DNA of 64,000 nt. Origin: Rhodospirillaceae bacterium. Lineage in GTDB: Bacteria > Pseudomonadota > Alphaproteobacteria > Rhodospirillales > Casp-alpha2. Where the stretch lies: positions 1 to 64,000 of the forward strand of contig PALN01000096.1 of NCBI GenBank assembly GCA_002706405.1. Direction: 5' to 3'. The position numbers were made by a program, and so were the translations under genes. The notes under the pieces are model-generated. The model made no database searches. It was not told the DNA's origin and saw only the letters and a program-made list of their open reading frames with translations. Below, in pieces: positions 18,001 through 23,596 of this stretch. Numbering within the stretch: position 1 is the stretch's first letter; every line of letters starts with the position of its first letter.

Positions 18001-20070
18001 GACGTTGGGTCCGCATTTGACGCCACGGTCACCGACGGTTCCGGCGGCGTTGATGACCTATCCTCCATCGAACAGGTGCGCGGCTCGCAGTTCGACGACT
18101 TTTTCAACGGCAACGATGCCGACAACCGCTTCCGCGGCGAAGGCGGGGCCGATACGTTCACCGGCGGCGACGGCGACGACCGCTTCGAATACACCCGCGG
18201 CGACGAATCCGTGGACATGGCCTACGACACGATCACCGATTTCACTAGCGGCGCCGACACCATCCGCTTCAAGGGGATGGACGGTCTGGAACTGATGACC
18301 GTCGAATACGACCATGCGGGCCCGGTCCAGGCGACCGTCGACGCCATCGCCATCGACGACGGCGTCCAGGACCGGGTCGTGTTCTTCACCATCAACACGG
18401 ACGGCTATCTTTACGTCAAAGGCCGGGGCACCGGCACGACCAACTACGACGGCACCTTGATCAAGCTCGACGGCGTCACCACGCCGCTGGCGGGAACGGA
18501 TGTCCGGGACGGCAACGGTACCGCCCTGATCGAAACCACCGCCGGCACGAACACCATCGCCGCCCTGACCGGCCAGCAAACCCATACCGGCGGCGCGGGC
18601 CCGGATTACTTCGTATTCACGGCGGAAACGGATTCCGATGTCGGCATCGGCAACCGCGATACCATTACCGATTTCGTCGCTGGCGAGGACAAGATCGTGC
18701 TTGAAGGCGTGATCGACGATGGTCGGGATTTCTCCTTCGGCAGTATCCTTGACGTGGGCCTTGGCAGCAATGCGATGGCCGGCTTTGGCCTAGCCAGCCT
18801 AAGCGACGTGCTGCGGATTGACACAGACGGCGATGGCCTGAACGTGCTGGGGGTAATTTCCGGCATCGACATGGAAATTGAATTTTCCAGCATAACTGGC
18901 ACCCTCGACACCGACGACTTCATCATCATCACCACGGGCACCACGGGCGACGACAGCTTTGTCGGGCGCACGGGCAACGACTGGATTCTGGCCTCGGCCA
19001 CGACCTCCATAGCGACGGACGTCGCTTCGGTCACCGGCGGCGACACGATCAATCTGGCAGGCGGCGGCAGCGGCGGCGACGATACCCTGATCTTCCGCGA
19101 CCCGATGGAGTTTGTCGGCGCCGAATGGTCGGGCACGGACCTGATGTTCTTCTATGAAGACACGGTCGGCCTAGATTTCCACAAGGTCACCGTGACCAAC
19201 CAGGTGGCCAATCCGATCGAATTCGTCGAATTCGAATTCAACGACGGCGACGATCTGGACCGCTTCGCCGTCGCCAATGGATCGGATGCCTCCGGCGGGG
19301 CGGACAACACCCTGGTCGCCGGCGGCAGCGGCATCGACACCCTGATCGGCACCGACCACAACGATATCCTGCTCGGCAACGACGGCGACGACAACCTGGA
19401 CGGCGGCGACGGCGACGACCTGCTGATCGGCGGCGCGGGCGAGGACATCCTGGACGGCGGCGCGGGCAACGATACCGTCAGCTATTTCCAGAACCCGACA
19501 AACGGGGTCATCGTCAACCTGAGCAACACCACGGAAGGCATCAGCCCGGAGGCCGTTTCCGGTGGCACCGCTTTCGACCCCTACAGCGCAGAAATCGACA
19601 CCCTGATCAACATCGAAAACGCCGAAGGCAGCAGCTTCGAAGACTTCCTGATCGGCAGCGACGGCGCCAACCGCCTGTCCGGCGACGCCGGCGACGATCA
19701 TATCTACGGCGGCGGCGGCGCGGACATTCTCGAAGGCGGCGCGGGCATGGACGTGTTCATCTATGGCTCGACCGAAGACAGCGGCTTCGACGCCGCCCTG
19801 CGCGACGTGATTTTGGATTTCGACGCGATCGGTGCCGACAAGATCGATATCTCGGCATTCAATCAGGGCATGTTCATGTTCGTGGGGGACGATACCAACG
19901 ACTTCGCCGGCTTCGGCGCCAGTTCGGCCCGGTTCAACAATGAGACCAAGATTCTGGAAATCGATGCCGACGGCGACGCCCAGGCGGACATGGAAATCGA
20001 ACTGCAGAATGTCAATGGCGCCGATCTGGACAGTAACGACTTCGTGGTCTCCGGCGGGCAGATCGCCTAA
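1..20070 (+). CDS. Giant RTX/LamG/cadherin-like type I-secreted adhesin (5' end outside window)
   Basis: The reading frame is open from base 1, so the true start lies upstream; the visible part is 6689 residues. The C-terminus carries RTX nonapeptide repeats (GGxGxDxxx type) at about 17260-20030 and ends in a short uncharged tail typical of T1SS substrates. An ABC exporter and HlyD adaptor follow immediately. Before the RTX part lie Ala-rich low-complexity helical tracts (1-780, 1160-4040, 4740-5050, 5700-6165, 6480-6640, 6990-7430), recurrent ~100-residue beta domains, cadherin/VCBS-like domains with NDAP-type linkers, a beta-solenoid-like stretch, and six LamG-like domains. It is most likely a calcium-stabilised cell-surface adhesin or matrix protein; the LamG domains suggest carbohydrate or glycoprotein binding (inference). 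The N-terminal retention region cannot be examined. All ORFs on the opposite strand here are shadows created by GCC-rich codons. Confidence 0.93.
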   Translation, partial: AADSARDTVETLEAVAQAELAESLAAINALAEAQSAEAQAEGYLAVAQAAAEAQADAALEIAVDDVTTLTNQLVALADAVNGYAEDAQANAIVGTADKVAANAAAKSALEALLDLAVEVAGFDVTAFLANDTAGGNADLQARTDILDFPAAATDDPALRTQVAAAEAEVRDALIDALDAYVTSTKAAVTSAANLSYASDGTEAVAARAAAVTAANALSDRADQLIDLIKAKSALASAAGDLADFINPEPESPEAAAAAFALSQKQETVADEGLVSATAGSTPDTIVITGNVPNQTFTVSVTGTNGGATDDNDGTAVLTTATTESGGQVTTVTILGTPEIGDTYAITITADLDPDVDTEVAVSSTVEVTVDAELTSVAALRAALAQAINFDDILGGAEGRQEAADAAAETADAAAAAKTAADLAAYNEALGFADAAVADAATAAQYAATAAELELTARQAAQDAATAEANNDAAAADAAATIAETAADAAELAEQLAATAAASAELNGNRAIVAASGAGKIVVNGASTSAAAQANRASVAAAEAAAAAGAALQSLNNAEASASDARSDAELQSAEDEAAEQAQTAAEEALAAAAAAAEAAQEQADAAAAQRAAERAQAAEEAALFKEQAEAFEQDDDPETLDAAQALATAQALAASNVPGSAALAADAAEAARNAANKAQTAADAAQTAARGKGPDAQEQADLAQAAATRAAQDAGEAEAAAVVAANADAAVTAWTSGEASEDRAAAALAARDAAAAAARAADAAETANATADQATADAVAPNVALAAAQATVTSRTNSLAQVKEARDAASDGDDSVTTAIEQVWQNAVAQAEQALSDAEDALAQAQAAADAANENVTIAQANADAASQAAAEAASQAAQAASQASFAAAFEINAQGAAQTRVDNFLDDLTDEVGDALTDAKAQATIASQQAALATAAATGDTPDADAAQAAADAAATAAQAALDALLQVAEDLDLPISAESAQAVINAINTAADAAAALDDLDDDVVTTDNLSTAQDAADTTQLAVVASIKAAAASAQQAVAAANAARQVAEKQAAVAAADEAGLDAARIEAAEAALAQAQADAQASADQAAADSAEAASAQASAQTRVSDIQAIVNAATAARTAATTAGDAATDAQTSLNAAQTALATARTAADAAQADFTASADAQTIDPAAYQSVKQANDRAQAALQDALDAVAAAQAAYTSASEAATTADEAADLAELYRDGGVHPDTGATVVGVNLTAAQAALATANTAAAAALAAANTAAAEAAEAAGRAAAGADLSDIQAAADLALADAAAADAAATTAETQANTATTALADIPRAAAARSAAQAAADEAQSAAATAEGVAQTDTVTLDGTIENGDVYRVTIDGDVVSVIVGTDTADAATGITIADVRTALVNAINDAANGATDSVVAAAGGEDGAITLTAAMPGVGFTATASATNNGAVDDQSATASTVTGNLGGATQVAQLDTVTLQGTVQAGDTYSVTINGTVVSLVIPTDNSITTLTQVRDALVTAINDSAAGAAVTASAGDTDETLAITADVPGVAFTATATATDGGGNTDNAAQSVTTTANLRGADDLAAQAATDAETAATTAEAEAAKAETAAETAAASIAAKNANDDAVVAADDAATQAATAKTAAANAALYARTAKAVGDAVSEALSRNNPDAPDDDDLLDAVEAQLETAQVTRVTLSGTIEAGDTFTITVGTTQATFTVTTQTTATEVRDAFIQQLADDDTFDGLVDVSQGATGDSIRLTGVTPGTAFTTTTSATNVANGTNDQAARVQRQIEADQVTQEDTITVDSDTVVADGDSFSFEVAGTTISVSTASGEINVGDDADAVRDALVTAIQNAGIAAVTVAAGGAGALVLTATQAGAAGAFLTVVAEDGPLDLDAVSNDSVADRAAANAVEASDAAQAALAAANAASDAADDAQTAAQAAANQDGAGSVAQAYLTDTQSQVTATNSSVASAVRDAAAAAQSATSAQAQADLAGADVGAIAAAITAANSAAILAADEDADTAAEAAEAALAQAKTSATAALSKAQDAIDDSAEMLELATSFNQITLTGTPAADDVFTLTIDPTPGDAGNGDAITVTVTANDGDTIDDIRDALVGAVNDEADLQGIAKASATSGSGGFVVAAATSGNSIGVTVTEDGDATGAENASELILNALAAANTARTTINDLLADNELDGDGDTTAAALDNVVDALDDAIAATRQTVSVTIGGTLEVGDTLTVSFDSDGDGTVDLPVVLTVGADTAGSTDLADIRDAFVAKINTALNGNVEFTASAALQDGELALISDNPAADFMRITASAVNEDGVAGEAPSISAARTGTEAALRALKNGLVEASAVADVIEAAVDIAGTAAGTARAAADGLNPESAATIVGTANSLGNLSPALDANVPADVVTAAQLLAEIAEGYVPDALSGAATANAQATIAQQAAFQAAAGLAQFEQVINKARNEAELSIQQEARDAAPVAGDDVIGDGDAANGGPVSGDDEVLEDQAITFDILSNDKRADGGDLANATIAAVGQPAHGKITIVPEVRELNFTTGFSDGDTITLTVNGVSIIYTLDGDLIPQSNADEFAALINNTPAMSAVVTAAGAGRGGAITLTSAVPGTPIVASVEVDGNFDADVDTVTVPNGRVTYTPTADYNGTDTFTYTVSNGATPPSFDTATVTIEITATNDNPDAKNDFITTSDDSTAISKTAATGLLANDTDIDTGDSLTVIEVNGDSNDVGNAQSVNFTLPNGDPAVALVTINADGSYTVNPNGEFEQLAAGQSATGTLTYTVSDGHAGTDDQTISLANTVANATGVNQVSTYTVGGTIERGDVFEITVNGTRISHAVTDETTANEVRDALVAKLNANGVIAGKVAASAGGGGEVVITANLAGQAFTTSAQAINAGTDVATLSVTITGSNDAPVADADTASGDEDTTITGTLTATDPDLGDTLTFAVAGGGQATNGTVTIQSDGSFSYVPNAEFSGTDSFTFRVIDAAGIASTATVSITVNNVNDDPVITAGGDPTPTFEESGPAVIIDGAMTIADVDTANFNTGFLRAQVTGNLDPGDHLLIQESGDITLSGSDVLFDGVVIGVIDGTDDGSTGNLLITLDADATPAAVQALARTIAFTNDAAEPTTVARTVTFTVDSGDGGTTTQDATVQVALESGLTRSDHNQLNFSGDWFDAANWTSGIPDATTIAVLNDGGYAPITFNNGPVDETVGQLVVNADLNILAGTLNVLEPSAVEQDATVTVSNASVLGTGDLNIAGTVALGGAATLGLPLITLDAAENGGIHGELTVTGSGNQIDGALAIIVHSGYFGELILGGSGSGNVALDVTLGIVNAGAIVIDNFDAAPADAILTVGNPGIANTGTITFSDTSGGGGQRVIEGSIDTANGTITVNAGATIDLAGGILNAVGGTIDLATATVLTVSDGQTVVDSDTYLSGTGTLDLAGTGSLTLTSDFTLDLGDPELTLSGAITIEGSGSDILTIGDGRSLTLDGDEVSGSVNLAVDGTLTIEGTGTQIAAPTTINSPNGAFTVAPGATVTITAPGFLSNNGGEISVGAGATLVLDGVNIENAGIITGEGTIQLANGADIAGEGVIDVAGVDNIGTLDITGGEVVFDTNAALDIDIGGGASDVLHLDTMDLTAAGDTLNLTFAAGFDPTVDGHTFQVLTYSSHDTDLNDDTVLDNIFDNITHNLGPEYNVTIDYGSTAATVTVSRLPEIAVTTNGAGMQFDGVDDKIVATDAALAIQGGAFTVAAVITTTQVPAASTYGVILSLGDGDTTNAGFNLSINENGFLEGGLINAGGVNSTIAINDGLPHHVAAVHDGSGNYEIFVDGVSSGSFNVSPTQAITLGELILGQTDDGSFSYEGLIDEVQVYNQALSTEEVAAVAGGGAGTTDGITADPLIHFDFADGQAINLGSLGSNADGVLGTSAASGEADDPFAVPLIGQALSFDGTVSVEAVDASVIDFTASGGNTLQFFAATDQIVAGQAGTFSELSAGQTFTISESVTPNDGIYTVASVSADGSTITVQETGAITDTVALASGANIVSDSISPLATGTGAFTYEAWFRTDDPANPQTIIRVGDPAGDYAQIRVTGDGRVQALAPDAGQTTLESSLGTNDGLWHHVAYTHDGAGNLELFLDGVSVATTTTAINSIDNGSVTIGGWQTANQPFFGEIFDVRAYDVARTAGEIQADMNDLPDGTDPALTAAWHLDDVLNGTTDQFRDVTGNGATGTYSDSTPEFAETNLFTMAEESTLHGRIIATDPDDVNDTEVFTFDVAAQGANGTVTVNPADGTWEYTPNADFTGTDSFEVKVTDSLDATATKTVSVTVLNVNDAPDVSSAGPAADFTEDGAPVFVDPALTISDLDSADFDGGTLTIDVTGGHQTGDVLAIDAGGPFTLSSGMSSGSLVSLGQDMIGVIGLDGTTGTLSIDLTSSFATPGVVEQLARAVTFQNDTAEPGAGSRNIEFTLTDGDGGTSAALSQTVNISPINDAPEILGVVQSSNAAWFDGIGDSISLANPAGLPNGAADFTWSAWVKTDATAVNHAILSVGNATGTGTNGQLFIQANGQLAFDSLNVNFVTGGPAINDDAWHHVAVTTSGGFSEIFVDGVSVAAPVDLSLAIGTDSAFIGQAPDGTNQFDGEISDVRIYDVARTVDDIAADMGTRLTGGEPNLVAYYPLDNDGGGFVNDLAGGDNIGTLLGDVTIGGVSPDFLIGAGASFTDSFDDGSLSTDYTVDTTNAGAAATEGSGVLSLSSRAIVSTAVEYVPTAAAPITIETSLQFNDINDFMAIATRSDGIADPGNYNFITNGVYATFGNAGGVNQMAIYRVVGGTVTPIVDTGSGAFTFNNGTTYDVVVTDDGLNLSITVTEQNNPSNTLTLEAQDSTEFTDNHISFLNRENVANGPQIDSLEITQPAGLPVVPEDGTFSSQIVAGDVDNLQGDLTFTLDANAENGTVTLQSDGSFTYTPDPDFNGIDRFSVTVDDGNGGISTQAITLDVAPTNDAPTILGTQANLRTPQFDGIDDFVQAIDPNSLLTEVGGAFTIEAWVQPAAAGTLASLGTATGNQGLEIFITGSGELGIGTDDRTTIEIVDTGNAIDDGAWHHVAVAYDGTTFRLYVDGAETASGTGALNIDSSGEVTFGKGFNDTDHFKGAIDDIRIWSDNRTAQEIADNFQQNDLSGSNGLAARYTLDNTNSEALDNDPTLIDVSGNGHVISAGGPPSDPFSAYAVLDGAGDMINFTQINPVDGTGKITIAAWIKPDDLIGTQAIATIGAGDLVFARNGNGLSFTNAGVLGSAASGTLTAGEWNHVAVTYDNTTGTFETFVNGTLQGAGNVGINPLPAATTMAIGSSNGDGSETAEDSFAGGIAQVRIYDEVRQPADVQADMMKRDFNGETPASLRNNLSLDGRLSNNQDYQGLADGTFVGDGQFVDHSPLLLGPNVTSGAVTFDGVDDAINFGQEMAFEVDTTFTLEAWINPKSSSDWAGIVTNITDDGGNESGYGLHLAANEAIRFAFTVDGTLHTIDTPINTIDLGQWSHVAATYDGGTARIFVNGIEVAAQDIFGAAMTYDYPNDLRLGAYHDSDEDYFFDGEIADVRIWDVARTDWEIENDAEHPVSGEGSGLVFNASLNEGVGGEPVSSVNDAVNNLSGTPLGGPVYIGTGPEIYGGLDPAAPLAGTEDTILRGRIAGQDTEGDGLTFTLDVNAANGSVALNPDGSYEYTPNPDAFGTDSFTVTVSDGFGGTDTRTVYLDIAPVTDVFIGGNGDDILYGTEGDDILDGRAGENILIGDAGDDYLTGGTRGKAGVDRNVADYSDAGAGITVTGDTVTGDASVGTDTLGNIDQIIGSAHDDDFDMTGWDNGQFDAFDPDNGGAFNPTVGDFNVVRGGDGDDTITGNGFTRVDYSDAMGGVTVTLDDAVTFGGGVTGFGKRTDNSGNATGTMDGTGLDKFMGGVNEIAGSEYSDTLTGDANNNVLIGRGGNDILNGGGGTDRADYRSDVAAITVTYDVGSAFDATVTDGSGGVDDLSSIEQVRGSQFDDFFNGNDADNRFRGEGGADTFTGGDGDDRFEYTRGDESVDMAYDTITDFTSGADTIRFKGMDGLELMTVEYDHAGPVQATVDAIAIDDGVQDRVVFFTINTDGYLYVKGRGTGTTNYDGTLIKLDGVTTPLAGTDVRDGNGTALIETTAGTNTIAALTGQQTHTGGAGPDYFVFTAETDSDVGIGNRDTITDFVAGEDKIVLEGVIDDGRDFSFGSILDVGLGSNAMAGFGLASLSDVLRIDTDGDGLNVLGVISGIDMEIEFSSITGTLDTDDFIIITTGTTGDDSFVGRTGNDWILASATTSIATDVASVTGGDTINLAGGGSGGDDTLIFRDPMEFVGAEWSGTDLMFFYEDTVGLDFHKVTVTNQVANPIEFVEFEFNDGDDLDRFAVANGSDASGGADNTLVAGGSGIDTLIGTDHNDILLGNDGDDNLDGGDGDDLLIGGAGEDILDGGAGNDTVSYFQNPTNGVIVNLSNTTEGISPEAVSGGTAFDPYSAEIDTLINIENAEGSSFEDFLIGSDGANRLSGDAGDDHIYGGGGADILEGGAGMDVFIYGSTEDSGFDAALRDVILDFDAIGADKIDISAFNQGMFMFVGDDTNDFAGFGASSARFNNETKILEIDADGDAQADMEIELQNVNGADLDSNDFVVSGGQIA
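787..8715 (+). repeat. Recurrent ~100-residue beta domain, about nine divergent copies
   Basis: Within the giant gene one domain recurs with the pattern: strand with GT.E.GD.Y.VTI.GT, helix VRDALV..IN, then VTASAG, ITLTA, and PG..FT.TA.ATN. Approximate copies are 787-1155 (two half copies in swapped order), 4045-4392, 4402-4740, 5059-5355, 5377-5700, 6169-6483, 6643-6990, 7624-7917 and 8434-8715. The copies are diverged, so this is an old expansion and not a recent tandem duplication. Several are separated by Ala-rich helical tracts. I know similar 'GD.Y.VTVNGT' units from other giant bacterial surface proteins and phage tail proteins, but I cannot give the family name with certainty. Confidence 0.75.
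9500..11150 (+). other. Beta-solenoid-like segment within the giant adhesin
   Basis: This stretch of the giant protein opens with a W-containing motif (GDWFDAANWTSGIPD) seen at the start of autotransporter-like or G8-like beta-helical segments. It continues with short repeated rungs such as LTVTGSGNQI, LNIAGTVALGG and GTITVNAGATIDLAGG, rich in G, T, N and V and lacking Cys. The pattern suggests a right-handed beta-helix stalk. Fold assignment is inference from sequence texture only. Confidence 0.6.
11174..16960 (+). repeat. Six LamG-like (concanavalin-fold) domains within the giant adhesin
   Basis: Six domains each carry the LamG strand motif (W/P)(H/N/S)HVA..(Y/H)DG....(I/L)(F/Y)VDG: WHHVAYTHDG near 12363, WHHVAVTTSG near 13770, WHHVAVAYDG near 15298, WNHVAVTYDN near 15911, WSHVAATYDG near 16594, and a diverged PHHVAAVHDG near 11445. 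Approximate extents are 11174-11820, 11836-12720, 13507-14130, 15043-15650, 15676-16160 and 16321-16960. Cadherin-like domains with NDAP linkers sit between groups (12733-13010, 13010-13480, 14750-15010, 16995-17250). A different beta domain occupies 14152-14745. The second LamG is interrupted by an extra module at about 11899-12160. Confidence 0.8.
17266..19765 (+). repeat. RTX calcium-binding nonapeptide repeat blocks
   Basis: Blocks of GGxGxDxLx repeats occur at about 17266-17390, 17640-17680, 17870-17960, 18125-18190, 19310-19480 and 19660-19760, for example GGDGDDNLDGGDGDDLLIGG. They are separated by non-repeat beta segments. RTX blocks bind calcium outside the cell and drive folding after type I export; this role is established for the family. 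Confidence 0.92.
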
Positions 20071-20232
20071 GCACCGGCCGTCCCTGTTCACCAATCATTC
20101 ACCTGACAACCCTATGATTTCGCCAGGATCGCCGCGAAGATTGCCGATGTGGTATGGTGGCGGCGCCTCTGTCGCCGATTGCGGCGCAGCGCGGAAATCC
20201 GGGGATATTCGCGCGCAGATGAGTGAGCGAGC

Positions 20233-22029
20233 ATGAAGGAACTGTTGAAACGGGTCTTCGCCAGGCCGGCGATCGCGACGGAACTGATCGTCGCGACCCT
20301 GTTCATCAACATCCTGGCCATGGCCAGCCCGCTGTTCGTCATGCAGGTGCTGAACCGCTATGTCAGCCAGGGCGTGGACGCGACGCTCGCGACCCTGACG
20401 TCCGGCGTGCTGCTGGCGATCACCCTGGAATTCCTGTTCCGGCAGGCGCGGGGGGCCCTGGCCCGCGGCGTCAACGTGGAGCCGGATGAAAAGCTCGCCA
20501 TCGCCGGCTACGGCATCCTGACCCGGGCGCGGGCCGGCGACCTGGAACAGATTCCGCCGGAAACCCGGCGCGAAATGGTCAACGGCATGGCGTCCGTCGA
20601 ACAGGCCTATTCGTCGTCCAACATCGCGACGATCCTCGACGTGCCGTTTTCGCTGATTTTCGTGTTCGTGCTTTACCTGCTGCATCCGCTGCTCGCCATC
20701 GTGGTCCTGGCCTTTCTGGTCGGCGTGTTTGCGCTGGGCGTCTATGGCTCCATGTCCATGCAGGAAAAGACGGCGGAACTGCAGAACGCGACCGGCGTCG
20801 GCAGCGCGCTTCTGGGCACCGCGACCCGCGAACAGGATCTGGTGCGCGCCTTCAACGCCGGCGGGTTCCTGCGCCGGGCCTGGGAAAAGCATGTGCATTC
20901 GTCGCAGCGCCTGCGCCGCGACGTGACCTCGCGCCAAGGCATGATCCAGACCATCACGCAAACGGCCAACGGCCTGATGAGCGTCGCCGTCATCACCACG
21001 GGGGCCTTGCTGGTGGTGTCTGGCCAGATGGACGTGGGGGCCATGATCGGCGCCAACATCCTGTCGGCCCGGGCGTTGCAGCCGGTCACCAAGCTGTCGC
21101 AACTGGGCAGCGCCTTCGCCAAGGCGCGCCAGGCGCTGACCATGTTCGCGGAATTGGTCAAGGTCCCGCTGGAACCGGAAAAGGGCTCCGCCGTCAGCAA
21201 GTATTCCGGGGCCATCGAACTGCGCGACCTTTCCTTCGGGTTCAAGGGGGCGCCCATGCCGCTGTTCGAATCCCTGAACCTGAAACTGGGCCCCGGCGAC
21301 GTGCTGTTGGTGGTCGGCGACAACGGCAGCGGCAAGACGACCCTGGGCCGCCTCATCATGGGCCTGTTGGAACCGGACCGGGGGCAGATCCTGATCGACG
21401 GCCTGGACCTCAAGCAGGTGGCGCTGGAATGGTGGCGCCGCCAGGTCATCTACATGCCGCAGGAACCGGCCCTGCTGAACGCGACGATCGAGGAAAACCT
21501 CAAGGTCAACGCGCCCGACGCGGAGACCTCGGACCTCAACCGCATCATCGACGCGGTCGGCCTGCGCCGTTTCCTGGATGAAAGCCCGCAAAGCTTTGAA
21601 ACACCCGTGGTCGATAACGGCTGGCGCCTGTCCGAAGGCACCCGGCGGCGGCTCGGCCTGGCCCGGGCGCTGGCGACCAACGGCGCGCTGGCGGTGATCG
21701 ACGAGCCGACGGAAAGCCTGGACGCCGACGGCTGCGCCGCCGTGCACAAGATCATGGGCTCCCTGGTCAAGCAGGGCCGCACCATCATCATCATGTCCCA
21801 CGACAAGAACATCGTGCGCGGCGCCCATTATCTGTTGGACCTCAACCAGAAACCGGTCCCCGTCGTGCGCCATGTGCCCGGCGTTCAGGACCCGCAGGGT
21901 GCCGCGCGGCCCGCGCCGCCGGCCCCCGCGCCCAAGGCACCGGCCCCCAAGGCCCCGGCCGCCGGTCCGACCGCTGCCCCCGCCGAGGCGGGCACGCCGC
22001 AGGCCAGCCGGCCACGGGGCGGAGACTGA
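20233..22029 (+). CDS. Type I secretion ABC transporter (PrtD-like, no C39-like domain)
   Basis: This is a 598-residue fused membrane/ATPase exporter. It should energise export of the giant RTX protein that ends 162 bp upstream. The N-terminal half has hydrophobic segments from about residue 15. There is no C39 peptidase or C39-like domain, so it resembles PrtD/HasD-type rather than LapB-type exporters. The ATPase half shows Walker A GDNGSGKT (about 361-368), a Q-loop in MPQEP, Walker B ending in VIDEP, and an H-loop in IIIMSHD. The ABC signature reads LSEGTRRRLGLARAL in place of LSGGQ, a clear departure. After the ATPase comes a ~50-residue Pro/Ala-rich tail, which is unusual. The adaptor gene starts 2 bp after the stop, so the two are co-transcribed. 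The start is preceded only by a weak GAG-type ribosome site. Confidence 0.92.
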   Translation: MKELLKRVFARPAIATELIVATLFINILAMASPLFVMQVLNRYVSQGVDATLATLTSGVLLAITLEFLFRQARGALARGVNVEPDEKLAIAGYGILTRARAGDLEQIPPETRREMVNGMASVEQAYSSSNIATILDVPFSLIFVFVLYLLHPLLAIVVLAFLVGVFALGVYGSMSMQEKTAELQNATGVGSALLGTATREQDLVRAFNAGGFLRRAWEKHVHSSQRLRRDVTSRQGMIQTITQTANGLMSVAVITTGALLVVSGQMDVGAMIGANILSARALQPVTKLSQLGSAFAKARQALTMFAELVKVPLEPEKGSAVSKYSGAIELRDLSFGFKGAPMPLFESLNLKLGPGDVLLVVGDNGSGKTTLGRLIMGLLEPDRGQILIDGLDLKQVALEWWRRQVIYMPQEPALLNATIEENLKVNAPDAETSDLNRIIDAVGLRRFLDESPQSFETPVVDNGWRLSEGTRRRLGLARALATNGALAVIDEPTESLDADGCAAVHKIMGSLVKQGRTIIIMSHDKNIVRGAHYLLDLNQKPVPVVRHVPGVQDPQGAARPAPPAPAPKAPAPKAPAAGPTAAPAEAGTPQASRPRGGD

Positions 22030-22031
22030 CC

Positions 22032-23510
22032 ATGGCCAATCAACCCATCGCCGCCACGGGGCGGCTCAAGGAACTGATGGCGAAGGCCCGCGCCGTACCG
22101 GAAACGGCGGCGGCGACGGCATCGGCCTATATGGCCCGGAAAGCCGCCGGCGGCACCCCGCCCCCGCCGCCGGAAGGTTCCGCCCCCGACGGCGCGGGCG
22201 GGTCGGACGATGCCCCGAACGCCCCCGGCGGCTACCAGCCCTCGGAAATGATCCCGCTCAAGACCCATGTCGTGTTCGGGCTGTGCGCGGTGATGGTGGT
22301 CAGCTTCGGCATCTGGTCAGCAATCAGCGAGATCGACATCGTTTCCATGGCCATGGGCGAAGTCATTCCCTCGACCCAGGTCAAGACCATCCAGCACCTG
22401 GAGGGCGGCATCGTGCGTTCGATCAAGGTGGTCGAAGGCGCCAAGGTAAAGGCCGGCCAGGAGCTGGTCGTGCTGGAGCCCACCGCAAGCAACGCCGACG
22501 TGGGCGAGCTGGGCGAACGCCTGGTGTCGCTGCGCTTCGATTTGGCCCGTCTGCGCGCCCTATTGCAGGGGGACCGCTCGCTGACCCTGGACCCGGAGCT
22601 GGTCCGCGAACGCCCCGATCTGGCCAATTCGGCCCGTCAGCGCTTTCAGGCGGACCTGGAAAAGCACCTGAGTGACCTCAAGCGCCAGAACGCCGCCATC
22701 GTGCAGCGGACCCAGGAAATCCACGAAATCCGGACCCGCATCACCAATGCGGGCAAGAGCCTGAAACTGGTCGATGAACAGGTCAAGATCAGCGAAGGCC
22801 TGTTGAAGCGCGACCTGACCAACCGCTTCGTCCATCTGAACCTGCTGAAAGAGGCCGAACAGCTGCGGGGCGGGATCGAAACGGACGAGGCCTCCCTGCT
22901 GCGCGCCGAGGCGGCCCGCAAGGAGGCCCAGGCGGTGCTGGAAAGCGTGACCAGCGAATTCAACAAGGAAACGCAGCGCCTGCTGGACGAAGCGCAGCTC
23001 AATTTCCGCGAACTGACCCAACGCATCCAGAAATTCCGCGACAACCTGCAGCGCACGGTCGTGCGCTCGCCGGTCGACGGCACGGTCAAGACGCTCTACG
23101 TGGTCACCGTGGGCGGCGTGATCCGGCCGGGCGATCCGGTCGTCGACATCGTGCCGGCGGGCGACAAACTGGTGATCGAGGCCAAGCTGCAGACCCAGGA
23201 CATCGGCTATGTGGTGCCGGGCCAGGCGGCCATCGTCAAGCTGGCCTCGGGCGACGCCATGCGCTTCGGCGCTCTGAAGGGAACCGTGACCCACGTCAGC
23301 CCCGATACCCTGCAAACCCCCGACGGCAACCCGTATTACCGGGTCCGCATCGTCACCGAAGACGATCACTTCAGCCGCGGGTCCCTGGTCTACAACCTGT
23401 TTCCCGGCATGCAGGTCATGGCCAGCATCCAGACCGGCACGCGCACGGTGCTGCGCTATCTGGTCGATCCCCTGCTCGCCAATCTGGACGTCGCCATGGG
23501 CGAACGCTAA
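22032..23510 (+). CDS. HlyD-family type I secretion periplasmic adaptor
   Basis: This 492-residue membrane-fusion protein bridges the inner-membrane ABC exporter to an outer-membrane TolC-type channel. The first ~75 residues are Pro/Gly/Ala-rich and probably disordered in the cytoplasm. One membrane segment follows at about 78-98 (VVFGLCAVMVVSFGIWSAIS). The lipoyl half-motif IQHLEGGIVRSI and the long coiled-coil hairpin (about 155-340) are as in PrtE/HlyD. The second lipoyl half (VVRSPVDGTVKTL) and the beta-barrel follow. A GGAG ribosome site precedes the ATG. No TolC homologue is nearby, so the channel must be encoded elsewhere. Confidence 0.94.
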   Translation: MANQPIAATGRLKELMAKARAVPETAAATASAYMARKAAGGTPPPPPEGSAPDGAGGSDDAPNAPGGYQPSEMIPLKTHVVFGLCAVMVVSFGIWSAISEIDIVSMAMGEVIPSTQVKTIQHLEGGIVRSIKVVEGAKVKAGQELVVLEPTASNADVGELGERLVSLRFDLARLRALLQGDRSLTLDPELVRERPDLANSARQRFQADLEKHLSDLKRQNAAIVQRTQEIHEIRTRITNAGKSLKLVDEQVKISEGLLKRDLTNRFVHLNLLKEAEQLRGGIETDEASLLRAEAARKEAQAVLESVTSEFNKETQRLLDEAQLNFRELTQRIQKFRDNLQRTVVRSPVDGTVKTLYVVTVGGVIRPGDPVVDIVPAGDKLVIEAKLQTQDIGYVVPGQAAIVKLASGDAMRFGALKGTVTHVSPDTLQTPDGNPYYRVRIVTEDDHFSRGSLVYNLFPGMQVMASIQTGTRTVLRYLVDPLLANLDVAMGER

Positions 23511-23596
23511 GGGCGCGGCAACGCCGCCGCCATACACCCGCCCCATCGGAACGGATGCGCCCCCGTGGCGGATTATTGAAATTCAGGAAATGACGA

